DNA from: Elgaria multicarinata webbii
Taxonomy: Eukaryota; Chordata; Lepidosauria; Squamata; Anguidae
Direction: 5' to 3'
Length of the DNA stretch: 64,000 nucleotides
Assembly (NCBI RefSeq): GCF_023053635.1
Contig: NC_086178.1
Location: 90,814,226-90,878,225 of the forward strand
Shown here in pieces: positions 1 to 10,649 of the stretch. The translations under genes were made by a program, and so were the position numbers. Positions within the stretch are counted from its first letter, which is position 1. Each line of letters opens with the position of its first letter. The notes under the pieces were generated by a model. It saw only the letters and a program-made list of their open reading frames with translations, was not told the DNA's origin and did no database searches.

Positions 1-1415
1 GAGACTCTCTTGGGAAGGAAAGTTGGAAGAGGCCACTGAGCCAGGAAAAGAGACCCTCTTGGGAAGGATAATTTGAAGAGGCCACTGGGCCAGAAAGAGA
101 CCCTCTGGGAACGATAGTTTGGAGAGGCCACTGGGCCAGGAAAAGAGACCCTCATGGGAAGGATAGTTTGAAGAGGCTCTGGGAAGTATAGTTTGGAGAG
201 GCCACTTGGCCAGGAAAAGAGAACCTCTTGGGAAGGATAGTTTGGAGAGGCCACTGGGCCAGGAGAAGAGACCCCCCTTGGGAAGGATTGTTTGAAGAGG
301 CCACTGGGCCAGGAAAAGAGACCCTCTGGGAAGGATAGTTTGGAGAGGCCACTGGGCCAGGAAAAGAGAACCTCTTTGGAAGGATAGTTTGGAGAGGCCA
401 CTGGGCCAAGAGAAGAGACCCTCTGGGAAGGATATTTTGAAGAGGCCACTGGGCCAGGAAAAGGGACCCTCTGGGAAGTATAGTTTGGAGAGGCCACTGG
501 GCCAGGAAAAGAGACCGTCTGGGAAGGATAGTTTGGAGAGGCCACTGGGCCAGGAAAAGAGACCCCCCCCTTGGGAAGGATAGTTTGAAGAGGCCACTGG
601 GCCAGGAAAAGAGACCCTCTGGGAAGGATAGTTTGGAGAGGCCACTGGGCCAGGAAAAGAGAACCTCTTGGGAAGGATAGTTTGGAGAGGCCACTGGGCC
701 AGGAGAAGAGACCCCCCTTGGGAAGGATAGTTTGAAGAGGCCACTGGGCCAGGAAAAGAGACCCTCTGGGAAGTATAGTTTGGAGAGGCCACTGGGCCAG
801 GAAAAGAGAGCCTCTTGGGAAGGATAGTTTGAAGAGGCCACTGGGCCAGGAAAAGAGACCGTCTGGGAAGGATAGTTTGGAGAGGCCACTGGGCCAGGAA
901 AAGAGACCCTCTGGGAAGGATAGTTTGAAGAGGCCACTGGGCCAGGAAAAGAGACCCTCTTGGGAAGGATAGTTTGGAGAGGCCACTGGGCCAGGAAAAG
1001 AGAATTTCAAGGGGGGATAGTTTAGGGAGGCATATGAGCCAAGGAAAGAGGCTGTAATGGAGGGGGTATAGTTAAAGGAGGCCACTGGGCCAGGAACATG
1101 ACCCTCTAGAAAGGATAGTTTGAGGAGGCCACTGGGCCAGAAAAAGAGTCACTTTAGAAGAGATAGTTCGAGGAGGCCACTGGGCCAGAAAAAGTGTCAC
1201 TTTAGGAGAGATAATTTGAGGAGGCCACTGGGCCAGGGAACAAACCCATTTGGAGGGAGAGTTTGAAGAGGCCAGTGAAGCATATTTTGATGAGAGCACT
1301 TCGCCATTAAAAGGGATCCTCTGGGTTGGATTGTTTGATGAAGTCATGGGGCCAAGAAAAAGGACCCTCTGGAATAGTTTGAAGAGGCCACTGGGTGACT
1401 AAAACAGACCCTTTG
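1..1415. repeat. 48-bp minisatellite (VNTR) array
   Basis: Head-to-tail copies of a unit of about 48 bp. Its core on the + strand is GAGGCCACTGGGCCAGGAAA, followed by a purine-rich AGAGACCCTCTGGGAAGGATAGTTT-like half. Units are very similar from 1 to about 1000, differing mainly by short C-run length changes and GGAGAGG/GAAGAGG alternation. From about 1000 to 1415 they become progressively more divergent, with some units deleted; a possible last relic lies near 1835-1870. I estimate close to 30 units. The unit length is a multiple of three, so long open frames appear on both strands (for example minus 937-152 with a 16-residue periodic peptide); these look like by-products of the array. The left edge runs off the window, so total length is unknown. 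Confidence 0.93.
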
Positions 1416-2480
1416 GATAATTTACCTACCTCTTAGGGACTTACTGTATCTCCAAGTTGATTATGGTCATCTATGATACTTTCCCCCCTTTTCTTGAAGT
1501 AGTATAAATATGGATGTTCCTCACCTCACATCAAAAGCTTTTGTGTTATGAATTTCTTGCTCTCTAGTTGGAAATGGAATCTACGGATCCGTTTACACCT
1601 TTCAAGCCAAGCCCTGCAAATGAAGATAGTTGAGTTGTTGTCTGTGGTTCTTCATATTTCTAGTTTGGCATTTGCAAGAAGAAAGTGTCTTTTCATTTAC
1701 CTCCTCAAAATATCTTTGAACAATGGGTGGTTTACAATTCATTGTAACATCGAAAATTCCCTTTCAGTCTGAAAAAAAAAATGAGAATGTGAATTATGAA
1801 ATATCATTTTAACTGCCAGATATATTTCCCATGGTTTGAAAAGGCCAGTGGTCTAGGAAAAAAGAATACATCAGTTTTCTAAAGTTTCTGAAAATGGTCA
1901 CTTTTTCTGTCCTGTTGAGCTTTTCAAACCAGCCTTCGCACCCAGTGGCCATGACTCCTGAGCAAAGGAAAGAGAAGTGAATCATAGAAAAAACACTGGT
2001 GAGTTTATAATTGTCACATCTTCTCTGTGTGCATGAAGGTGTAAAGAGCAGCATTTTCAGGAGTTGTCGTTGGCCGACACCTATCAGGACCTCTGTATAC
2101 TCTTTATTTAAAATATTTATATCCCACCTTTCCCCCTGACAATAGCTCTCAGTCATCTGACAATAAGAAATAAAAAATAATGTATAATAGGTTTTTGTTT
2201 TTTAAGGCAGAAGTGACTGAAAAGGCTCTGGGTGGATAAGGATGTAAACTGTCCATTCCTCTGCCCTTCGATGCTGCTGCTTCAGCTGGTGGTGCTGCCG
2301 CTACTGCTGTGGCAGGTCAAATGTTGCTGTTCAAAGGTTCTGCAGTAACCATAGAAGAAGAACTTACAAACTGCTGGTCTTTGGAAGTTCCATGATTTAC
2401 CATAGTAACCATAGGGCAGAACTGCCCCTCCCCTGGAAGTATGCTCCTGGCAACCAGGGCTAGGTAACACCAGATGTATA
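1416..2480. other. Intergenic, mostly unassigned
   Basis: No gene is recognisable. A short stretch at about 2110-2150 resembles the tail of a reverse-oriented LINE (TTTAAAATATTTATATCCCACC). The rest looks unique; 1500-1520 has a TATA-like string, but nothing else supports a promoter. Confidence 0.4.
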
Positions 2481-2492
2481 TGTACCTGTGAA

Positions 2493-2860
2493 GCTGATAC
2501 TTTATTTTATTTATTTTTATTTATTAATTACATTTCTATACCGCCCAATAGCCGGAGCTCTCTGGGCGGTTCACAAGAATTAAAAACATTCAAAGTATAA
2601 AACAACAGTATAAAACCATAATATCAAATACAATATAAAAGCTCAACCAGATAAAAACAGCAGCAATGCAAAATTACAAATTTAAAACACCAAGTTAAAA
2701 TTTATTTATAGACTGTTAAAATGCTGGGAGAATAAAAAGGTCTTCACCTGGCGTCTAAAAGCATATAATGTAGGTGCCAAGTGAACCTCCTTAGGGAGCT
2801 CATTCCACAGCCGGGGTGCCACAGCAGAGAAGGCCCTCCTGATCAAGTGTAAATTGCTTC
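2493..2860 (-). mobile_element. LINE 3' end, L2/CR1-superfamily type
   Basis: Read on the minus strand, this is the 3' end of a non-LTR retrotransposon. It has a decayed coding tail (phrases equivalent to GGAATGAGCTCCCT), an AT-rich 3' UTR, the signature CCCAGAGAGCTCCGGCTATT followed by GGGCGGTATAGAAATGTAAT, and a terminal (AAATA)n tail that appears here as TATTT repeats at about 2495-2520. The same 3' end recurs at 20700-20800, 40405-40451, 52310-52362 and 54215-54262, so it marks an abundant family. The element is severely 5' truncated, as is usual for LINEs. L2 versus CR1 assignment is from memory of lizard repeats. Confidence 0.75.
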
Positions 2861-2869
2861 AAGGAAAGC

Positions 2870-4420
2870 CTGTCCTTATCATCACTGTGGTCAAAACTTC
2901 CCACTGAGCCCTATCAAAGTCTTTCTTGACATTCAATGAAAGAAGCAGGGATGGAGAAGACCTTCTACAATCGTCAGAATATGGAATACTAGGCCCTCTT
3001 TAATGGATTTAACACCTCCCCCCACCCCCAATCCTTCAGAAAGTCACATAAAACCTGTAAATCAAGAGCACAGGCATCTTGATTTACCTTTTTGGAGCTA
3101 GGCAGGTCTTGCCTCTCCCCCCCCCCGCCCCACAAATCAGCTCCCAGGAGTATGTCAACAGGGGGCTGTTCTTACTGTATCTTCATATGAGTAGCATATC
3201 TCCACTGGTGTTAGCAGTTGATTTCAGGGCTGGTTTAAGTGGGAGAGTGCATCTCATGAACCAATGCTCACCCAATGCATGCCATGTGGCCCAAAGACCT
3301 GCCCAGGAAGTCTTTGGGTGAATGATAGAGGAGTAGCAGTTCTGCACCTCTTGGGAAAGGAGAAACTGGTTCTATAGAGATACACCCCCACCCCCACTGT
3401 AGGTATTCATGTGGACACAGGAAGATCAGGTGAAGGGAGGAGGAATGATCCCCACCACCACCATCACCCTGCAATTGGCTACATTGGCACATTTCATTAT
3501 GTTAAGACTACTGAGGGAATACTATTACAAAGTTCTAGCAGATTTATAGTAGCTTAATTGTCTTGAATCATTGTGCTGAAGAAATTTCAATGGGTGCAGT
3601 GTTTCTAATCCTACCTGCCCAAGAGCCTTCTTTAACCTACAGACTTGTTAGAAGTCCATGAACCTTGTCCTCTTCTGCAGCTGGTCACCTTACCTTAAAA
3701 TACATTGATACCAACAAATGCAATCAGTATAAGATAGTTCTGTAGTGCCAAGGGTATCTTATTTCTGCAATGGTCAAACACTACGAAATAGCGTATGCAT
3801 TTCTTGCTATTTCATTCCTTTCCTGAGGAACAGGGTCTATGAAGTAATGTGAAGGTATGTATCCCAGACTTCTCTTCTCAGCTTTCTAATGAGAAATAAA
3901 AGTTGCACAGAGGCACACTGGAAAGGGGTGAAGTACATTCATATGAGCAAACATTTAAGCAGTTAGGGTTATGCATTCTTCTCTAAAGAAGAACTTGTAT
4001 ACCTGAATTCTCTTCAACTTAAATACACTTTCAACAGGAATGGGAGTTAGAGCATTACGGATTTGTTAAACTGAAACAACTACTTGGCCTGAAAGTGGCT
4101 GAATTCCAACACACTCTGGCTGAACAAGAATGAATTTATATTTGCTCCTTTTTAAACTGAGATCATAATGACTGGGTCTGGATTAAATTCTATCTATTTT
4201 TTTCTTCTGTAAATGCAGTGCCTTCCAATGGCAATTTCACTCTGCACAATGGAAACTTGAGATTAATCAAGGCAGAGTGGTAGATGCTTTAGCAAGGTTC
4301 TGACTCTGGAAGAGAACATAGATGGCAAAATAACGTATTGCTATCCAGTTGCTGTCCAATCCAGTATGGGTCAGGATGAATAACAGATACAAGTAATCAT
4401 ACCTTAGCTAGGGTCTCTGG
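2870..4420. other. Intergenic, no recognisable gene
   Basis: I see only low-complexity patches (poly-C at 3117-3127, purine-rich 3430-3450) and no gene or classifiable repeat. Short open frames here have no recognisable domain. Confidence 0.4.
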
Positions 4421-4559
4421 CCACAGCTAGACCTAAGGTTTATCCTGGGATCATCCAGGGTTCACCCCTGCTTGAGCACTGGATCCCCTGTGTGTCACCT
4501 AGATGAACAGGTTTGACCCCTGGATGATCCAGGGATAAAGCTGAGGTCTAGCTATGGCC
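4421..4559. mobile_element. Short palindromic MITE (GGCC-AGCTAGACC family)
   Basis: A 139-bp element. Its ends, GGCCACAGCTAGACCT and AGGTCTAGCTATGGCC, are inverted complements, and its interior (ATCCTGGGATCATCCAGG near the left, CTGGATGATCCAGGGAT near the right) continues the fold. The centre holds a CTGTGTGTCACCTAGATG motif that also appears in related longer copies near 6330, 18550 and 24770. It is non-autonomous with no coding capacity. Superfamily is not assigned; the 3-bp flanks TCT and TCA are only weakly compatible with a target duplication. Confidence 0.7.
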
Positions 4560-4667
4560 TCAGTGTATCTTGTGAATGCAAAGGTGCTTATTCCTTTTCT
4601 CATATTGCTAGCTTCAGAAAAATATGTGGGGGGGCACCTTTATGCTGTTACACTCTTTGATGGATGA

Positions 4668-5755
4668 GAGATTAAGGATGCAATCCTGTACACTTACTTA
4701 GGAGTAAGACCTATTCAAAATAGGATCTGCTTCTGAGTAGGCACACATAGGATTGCACTCTCAAGCTACAATCTTATGCACACATAGCTAGGAGTGGCAC
4801 TTTTCAGAAAGCATGCGTAAGTTTGTACTCTTGGACTACACACAATCCTGTGCACAATTACTTGAAAGTAAGATTCACTGAATTCAGTGGGATTTTACAC
4901 CTGAATAAATAAATATATGTATGTCTTCTAGGAACCTTAAAACAGGCCATGGGTTTTGGGTGTTTTGTAAACCATGTCAATAATCCACCCTCACCAGATT
5001 CGGATGACATGACAAGCTATGAGGGGTGTGGGGATTGGGTTACAGAACAGACACCCATGGGCACCCAGTATGTTCCACAAAACACAGTGGCTTATTTAAG
5101 CCACCATGGCTCAATTTGAGCATGTGAACCCAACTTTAGTGTGCAATCCCGTGCATGTGTACTCAGAAAAAAGCCCCACTTTTTTCAATGGGGCTTAGGC
5201 TCACAGCCGTAATTTATGAAGCCCTTCCTCTTTTTAACATATGAGGGAATGCTTATCTATTCCTAGGGCTCTAACTACTATTTATTTTAACTCATTCTGT
5301 TGAATGTGAAGCAGGTTACAGAAATAAATGCTTATAAAAGGCTAATCCTATGCCCAGTTAAGCATACTTAAACCCATTGAAACCAAATGGCCCAGGCATG
5401 CCTAATTTCGCATAGGACTGCAGCCTTAATCCCATTATTATTTTTAGAAAAACTGTGTTTCTTTTATATAATTTACTTTCTAAAGTTCAAGTGCATAAAG
5501 TGTATCCAGCACTTTTCACTAACAGCTTGTCAAAATTACTGCTGTGGTTAAATATGTAGGAAACTAACGTTGACTTATGTGCCAAAATAAACTTCTTTTT
5601 TACCTAGCATGATGAAGTATCATACAGTAGAGAAAAATAAATAAATACTAACCTGCACTGCAACCCTGTTTAAGCTGCAGTTCTATCCATATGTACTTGG
5701 GAGTAATTGAACACAATGGGATTTACTTCTCAGTAAACATGAATAGGATTGCCAT
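4668..5755. repeat. Cluster of decayed GCAATCCTATGCA-type palindromic repeats
   Basis: At least five copies of a short (about 90 bp) self-complementary repeat: 4668-4764, 4770-4900 (two degraded), 5141-5205, 5340-5430 and 5668-5755. The consensus begins GTGCAATCCTATGCA, has GGGAGTAAG and TTACTTCTGAGTA arms around a centre like CATTGAA-TCAATGGG, and ends TGCATAGGATTGCA. The family is abundant in squamate DNA as I know it. Further copies lie at 12612-12720, 29332-29425, 32246-32335, 38405-38470, 57525-57600 and 61670-61745. It has no coding capacity. Confidence 0.6.
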
Positions 5756-5879
5756 GTTAGAATCCAGTTCCTAAAAGTTATGTTACTGACAGAGCCCAAG
5801 ACTATGCATGTTTACCCCAAAGATTATCTTTACTCATTGGAGCATTCTGCCAAGTAAGCTGTGCATTATGACCACTACC

Positions 5880-5957
5880 AAAGAAGATTCCTGCATTGAG
5901 CAGGGGGTTGGCCTTGTAGGCCCCTTCCAACTCTGCTATTCTATGATTCTATGAAGG
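5880..5957 (+). mobile_element. CR1 LINE 3' terminus
   Basis: The string GGCCCCTTCCAACTCTGCTA followed by ATTCTATGATTCTATGA is the diagnostic 3' end of CR1 retrotransposons, which end in an ATTCTATG-type octamer repeat rather than poly(A). Only about 75 bp is recognisable, so the copy is heavily 5' truncated or decayed. Confidence 0.85.
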
Positions 5958-6279
5958 TGGCATCAGCATCTCTTTGTGTTTGCTTTGGGCACCAGTAACA
6001 TTTGTAATGCTGATGTTGCTATAGAATGAATTAATGATTAATTTAACATTATGAAATATAAGCAACAGCTGGTTCATATTTGAATAACAGTGTTACACCC
6101 AGAGGCCACAGACAGACATAAATAAAAACCCTATCTGAAGTTCTGGCACAATGGTCAGGTTCTAGAAAAACATACATGGTTATAACTTGGGGTTTATCTG
6201 GGGTGAAGGTCAGCTTTTCTGATGTGTTAAAAGCAACAAATTGGTTTGATCAGGGAACAGGCAAGCAGCAGTTGTATTA

Positions 6280-6545
6280 GGGCATAGCTAGACCAGCCAA
6301 TATCCCGGGGATCACCCTGGGATCACCCCTGTGTGTCCATATGACACACAGGGCATCCCGGGAGCAGGGAGGGATGATCCCCCCCCCCTTGCTCCGGGAT
6401 ATCGGCAGGCCCTTTCCCCATGCTTTTTCCGTGGTCTCGGGATAATCCTGACTGAAACCGCGGAAAGTGTGGCCGGGTGTCGCGGGTTGTCCTGGCTCCT
6501 CGTGAGTAACTGCGAGGACCCAGGAACCAGGCAAAGGGCATTGAA
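6280..6545. mobile_element. GC-rich DNA transposon remnant, AGCTAGACC family
   Basis: Begins with GGGCATAGCTAGACCAGCC, matching the terminal sequence of the elements at 4421, 18541 and 24114. It contains the family's GTGTGTC-ATATGACACACAGGG hairpin, followed by the GGGATGATCCC segment also present at 18582-18600. GC content and CpG density are well above the flanks, so short open frames on both strands (for example minus 6696-6277) are by-products. The right terminus is not clear. Confidence 0.6.
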
Positions 6546-6759
6546 CAGTGACAGACTTATTAAAATGGGGTTTACTCAAAGGTAAGCATGCATGGGATTT
6601 TAGTATGAATTGGATGTAAATGCAGTTGGAATAAATGGAATTTATTCTTGAGGAAGGGAACCAGCAGATCACTATTTTATCAACTTGGAAATCCACAGCT
6701 TAGCATGATCAAAGGATCGATCCTTTGCACTTGCGGACTACCAGGAAAAGGGTTTAAGG

Positions 6760-6875
6760 GGGGAAATAAAAAAAATCAAGGGATGGACCAATCTCATTCA
6801 AACATGGCATGCTGAAAACTCTACTTAAGAGCTATCACTGTGCCAATTTTGATCTCTTTATCTTTAAAAATGAGG
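6760..6875 (+). repeat. Single unit of the ~150-bp module seen at 45422-46140
   Basis: The run ATCAAGGGATGGACC, then CATGGCATGCTGAAAACTC, then TTAAGAGCTATCACTGTGCC and CTCTTTATCTTTAAAAATGA matches the unit repeated five times in the TIR element at 44808-46268. Here it is alone, 38 kb away, and I see no TIRs around it. Confidence 0.6.
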
Positions 6876-6879
6876 GAGC

Positions 6880-8190
6880 TGTGGGCAAGGAGGGTGCATT
6901 TTCCACATTTCTTTTAAGGTGAAAATGCACCCCTGGTCATGCCTACTCAGGAGTTAGAACATAGAGTTAAATAGGACCTCTCCCCCTCCCCCTTCATGGT
7001 TGAGTGGAGAATCGCACCTCCCTCCTCTTTTGTTAGGGAGACTGCCCTTAGACACGCACACCCCCAACAAAGAACGAGATGGTTGATAGAATGCAACCTC
7101 AGCAATACACAGGAGGGAGGAGAGCATTTATTTCACAGGGAGGGAAAATAATCCAGACTTTCTGCGCTCCAAAAAGAAATGAAACATGGAGGATAAGAGC
7201 CGGAATGAGTGTAGGACGTGGACGCCATGTGGGTATCGGTCTGCAAAACTGCATACCAGGCGGGGGGAGTGTGCGATAAATCGCTGGTGTGATGGAGCCC
7301 TTAATCTGGACAAGGCATCAGAGTATTCTGAGCTTGTCTACTCTGCAGCTCAGCAGTGCTAAGAGAGCTCTCTGCAATTACCTGGCCACAGTTAATGCAT
7401 GTATATAACATCGTATGTGAAGGCCTATACAGTGGTTATTTTGGTAAGCTAAGGACACCACATACAAAGAGCAGAGGAAGCCACTTATTCAAGACTCTTG
7501 TGTTTCTAATATTTGTGTAGAAGAAATTTTTGCATTTGCAGCTCGCTAAACAGGGTGAGAAAAGCTGTAACATGTAGAATTCTCCTTAATGGCTAGCCCA
7601 ATGTTGCCCTCTGTACTTGGTAGACAGGATGTAAACATATGACCAATTTTGACACTGGCATTGCTGCTCTTGCACCTTTAACAATAGCAGAAATTAAGTA
7701 GGGGAAGATTTTCCTGGTATGCAGATTAGTGACGGGTAAAAGCTTCACCTACTTAAATTCTGTGTACCCAAACACTGTTTAAAACACAGTATGGGCAGTA
7801 ACATATGAGGACCCTATAACCATGCTGAAAACATATGTACCTATAAACACCACAATGGATTAGATGGATGCATTAAGTTAAGGATGAAGTCATATGCAAA
7901 CTTCCTTGGAAATAAGTTCCATTGAACTTAAAAGTTGCCTAGGTGTTAGCTTTAAGTGGGCACATGTGTTCTATCTGTACCAAGAAAGCTTTGTGCAACC
8001 CCCCCCCCCCATGTATTTGGAGTCCACCAAGATGGTCCACAAAATTCCCAGCCTTGTCTTCCTCCTCTTGGCCTTGGCTGGAAGAGACAAGCTTGTATCG
8101 TGTGTCAACTTGCCTTGACTCTTGTGTAGTCTGATCTTGTTGTTCATTTTAATGTTATAAGTCCACTCTGGGCACACTGGTGAAATAGTG
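6880..8190. other. Intergenic, no recognisable gene
   Basis: Mostly unassigned sequence, with a purine/pyrimidine-rich patch at 6980-7080 and a poly-C run at 7999-8010. A GATGGAGCCCTTA edge at 7290-7305 resembles a MITE terminus, but I could not find its partner. Confidence 0.35.
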
Positions 8191-8198
8191 TAGAATTA

Positions 8199-8493
8199 GG
8201 GCTCATCTACACCAAGCAGGATATTCCACTATGAAAGCGGTATATAAAAGGCAGGAGCCACACTACTGCTTTGTAGTGGTATTGAAGTGCACTGACAACT
8301 GTTGGGGCCCATGACACATACCATATACTGCTTTCATACGACTTTTATTGTGTTATATCCTGCTTGGTGTAGATGTGTCATGGGCCCCAACAGTTGTCAG
8401 TGCACTTCAGTATCACTACAAAGCAGTAGTGTGGCTCCTGCCTTTTATACACTCCTCTCATAGTGGAATATCCTGCTTGGTGTAGATGAGCCC
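8199..8493. mobile_element. Near-perfect palindromic MITE with TTA duplications
   Basis: A 295-bp element flanked by TTA on both sides (8196-8198 and 8494-8496). Termini GGGCTCATCTACACCAAG and CTTGGTGTAGATGAGCCC are exact inverted repeats. The arms of about 115 bp (8199 to about 8320, and about 8384 to 8493) stay highly complementary, including GTTGGGGCCCATGACACA against TGTGTCATGGGCCCCAAC. The loop (8321-8383) contains an extra internal copy of the terminal sequence, ATATCCTGCTTGGTGTAGATG-like, suggesting formation from two partial copies. A 3-bp TWA target and GGG start fit the PIF/Harbinger superfamily. A related copy lies at 16311-16527 and a decayed one at 57350-57455. Confidence 0.85.
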
Positions 8494-9177
8494 TTAGTAG
8501 CGGCATTCCCAAGTAAACGCGAACAAGACTGCATTTACGAATATTTGTGTGCAGTTGCAGGGACCAGGCAATAGAAGCGGTGCCATGCGCCTAAATGCCA
8601 AATAGCGCTCCGAATACGCCCATCTTCGCCTTCATGCGCTTGGTCCCACACGAGGTGAAGAAATCCGTCTGCCCCTCGCATAGTCCTAGCCAAATGCTAC
8701 GCACTCAGACGGAAAGTTTAAACCCCCAGGAATCCTGTCTCGGGCCTTGGCCTTCCGCCGCTCGAGTTCACGGAGGCGCCGGTTTTACAAGCTGCTGCGG
8801 GACCAGCAGCAACCCTCGCCCGCGGGACTCTTCGCCTGCTCCCGCCTCCTCTCTCTGCCCCTCCTTCGCCGCCTGTCCCCGCCTCTCCTCCCGGCCCCCT
8901 CGTTTCCTGCTGCTGGCGGAGGCCGAAGGAGAAGGTGGCGGTGGAGGCGGTGGTCGAAGAGGAAAGTGCCCCGGAGCCAGAGCCAGAGAGGCGGCCGTCG
9001 CCCCCCACTCGCCCCCGAAGGAAGTCAAGCGCCGCCGCCCCCACCACCTCCTCCTCCTTCAGCGTCCTTGTTCCGCCCCTCGCCACCTTTTCTTTCGTTT
9101 TTCCACCCCTCGCGTCTCTTTCCTACCCGGCCACTTTTATTCCCCTTCCTCCCACCCCGGGACAATAGAACAGGGCG

Positions 9178-9319
9178 ATGACCTCCTCCGGCGGCAGCCA
9201 CCAGCACAGCCAGAGCCGCGCCATCCCCACCAGGACGGTGCCCATCAGCGACTCCTCGCAGCTACCTCATGACTATTGCACCACGCCCGGGGGCACCCTG
9301 TTCTCCACCACTCCTGGAG
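9178..9319 (+). CDS. EIF4EBP2: EIF4EBP2 exon 1 (eIF4E-binding protein 2)
   Basis: The full CDS joins 9178-9319, 21036-21212 and 25113-25144 into 116 residues; human 4E-BP2 has 120. The protein is a small, largely disordered cytoplasmic repressor. Hypophosphorylated, it binds eIF4E on the cap and blocks eIF4G recruitment; mTORC1 phosphorylation releases it. Exon 1 gives residues 1-47 plus one base of codon 48: the RAIP motif (14-17), then [18 protein letters not shown]. The threonines at 36 and 45, each before proline, equal human T37 and T46, the priming mTORC1 sites. The start is fixed by an in-frame TAG four codons upstream and a G at -3. The donor is GGAG/GTAAAA. The paralogues 4E-BP1 and 4E-BP3 are excluded by the VEVNNLNN region in exon 2. 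Identification is from remembered family sequence, near-certain. Confidence 0.98.
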
Positions 9320-9324
9320 GTAAA

Positions 9325-9345
9325 AAAAGAGAGAGAGAGAGAGAC
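9325..9345. repeat. (GA)n microsatellite
   Basis: A short GAGAGA run lies just inside intron 1, a few bases from the exon 1 donor. Confidence 0.8.
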
Positions 9346-10526
9346 AAGGCGAGGGAGCGTTCATTGGTCGACGTGGCCCAGTCGTCTCGTGCTCACTCTT
9401 TCCCTCTTGCAAGCAGGCATTGCACGCGTGCCGTTTGAACGCTCGTGTTGATGGGGGGTGGGAGTGGGGAGGGCGCGCGGACGCGCCAGGTTGAACGTTG
9501 CAAGCGCTTTAAAAGGGGGCGAGGGCGGCGCCTTAGGCTGGCCTTTCGGTTCGCGGGGTGGGAGTGTGTTGACGGACGGCTGCATAATAAACATGATAAT
9601 AAAACATTATAATAATAAGGCCAACGAGGGGGTGGAAACGCGAAAGCCGAAGGCCACCGCGTGCCCCCTTGGAAGCCTTTTCCCCTCGGCCCCGAGCCTC
9701 GTCGTGTGTTTCGTCAGCGCGAGTCCGTTTGGCTTCGATGGGGTGGGTTTGCCGAGGGTCGCAGCCCCCAAAGGAGGCCCCTCGCTTCGTTGCTCATAGC
9801 CCGAACTGGGCCTGCAAGAACCGAGGCGCCGCGTGTTTTGTGCGCATTAGCCTTCCTTCTATGGCCGCAGGGTCGGGGGGGGAAGGCGTGTCTCCCCAGT
9901 GGAGTCTTAAAAGGGGAACCTGCTAGCGTGACGCGTGTGGATTCGCACGGGAGAGCGTTGCGTAGAAATGGACGCGTGGCCTGTGTGTGTGTGAGGAAAG
10001 GGTGGGGGGTGGGGTTCCAGAAGACGGGTATTGCTGCTTTCCCTTACGGGGAAAAGGGGTTTGGGCTCGGATGGGCAGGGCCGTGGCGAGGCCTTCTTTG
10101 GTGTATGGGGCTGGCGGCGAGTTATTTGTAAACAAGGCCCAGGAGCCTCGAGGAGAAGCCCGTGACTGTTGCACAATAGGAGGGGTGGAGCGGAATTCTC
10201 CGGCGGCAGCGAGGGAGGGAGGAAGACGAGCATGAACTCCATCCACCGAGAAGTCGGCCATCCGCGCATTGAGCGGAGCTGGGGTGGGTGGGTGGGATTC
10301 CCTTTTGCGAATCCACCGTAGAGAGGGATTGTGCAGCCACGTTGTTCACCAGCCAAGCTCTGCAGACGCCTCCCTTTGAGGCCTGTTCTTGGAAATGCAC
10401 GGGTTTATTACTAAAAGGGCTTGCATGTATTTAAAAGGCATGCGATCTCTTCTGTCGCACCAGGCATGACCCTGTAATAAAATAAGCTTCACACCACCCT
10501 GAAACCATTTATAAATACTACAGTAC

Positions 10527-10647
10527 GGGTAGGCAACCTGGTACCCTCCATAATTTTAGAACTGCAGTTCCCATATTCCATGACCCTTGGCTGAGGGTGA
10601 TGGGAATTGTATTCCAAAACATCTGGAACGCACCACGTTGTCTACCC
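10527..10647. mobile_element. Palindromic hAT-like MITE (CAACCTGG family), copy 1
   Basis: Left arm GGGTAGGCAACCTGGTACC; right arm ends CACGTTGTCTACCC. The centre has the family's GGCTGAGGGTGATGGGAATT segment. This is one of about thirteen copies in the window (see 17615-17728 for the cleanest). It has no coding capacity and is moderately diverged. Confidence 0.7.
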
Positions 10648-10649
10648 CC

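Larger units (their letters stand above)
8560..10150 (+). promoter_or_regulatory. CpG island, EIF4EBP2 promoter and 5' UTR
   Basis: From about 8560 the sequence switches from AT-rich to strongly GC- and CpG-rich, and this continues past exon 1 into the first 800 bp of intron 1. I see no TATA box close to the start codon; it looks like a TATA-less housekeeping promoter with C-rich and GGCGG tracts at 8860-9060. The transcription start cannot be fixed from sequence. The 5' UTR probably lies within 8700-9177 and includes CCG/CCT-rich simple sequence (9030-9060). An in-frame TAG at 9166-9168 rules out any N-terminal extension of the CDS. Confidence 0.8.

Noticed and set aside
152-937. 261-codon minus-strand open frame in the 48-bp array
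   Set aside because: The frame exists because the unit length is a multiple of three. The peptide is a low-complexity periodic string with no known domain, and no promoter or splice context is visible.
1-1415. CRISPR-like array
   Set aside because: The units are contiguous without unique spacers, and the genome is vertebrate; it is a minisatellite.
1500-1520. TATA-like string as a promoter
   Set aside because: No CpG island, no downstream exon with a donor, and no conserved frame nearby.
8595-9272. Long overlapping frames around EIF4EBP2 exon 1 (both strands)
   Set aside because: They are CpG-island artefacts. The true frame starts at 9178 and is bounded by an in-frame stop upstream and a consensus donor.
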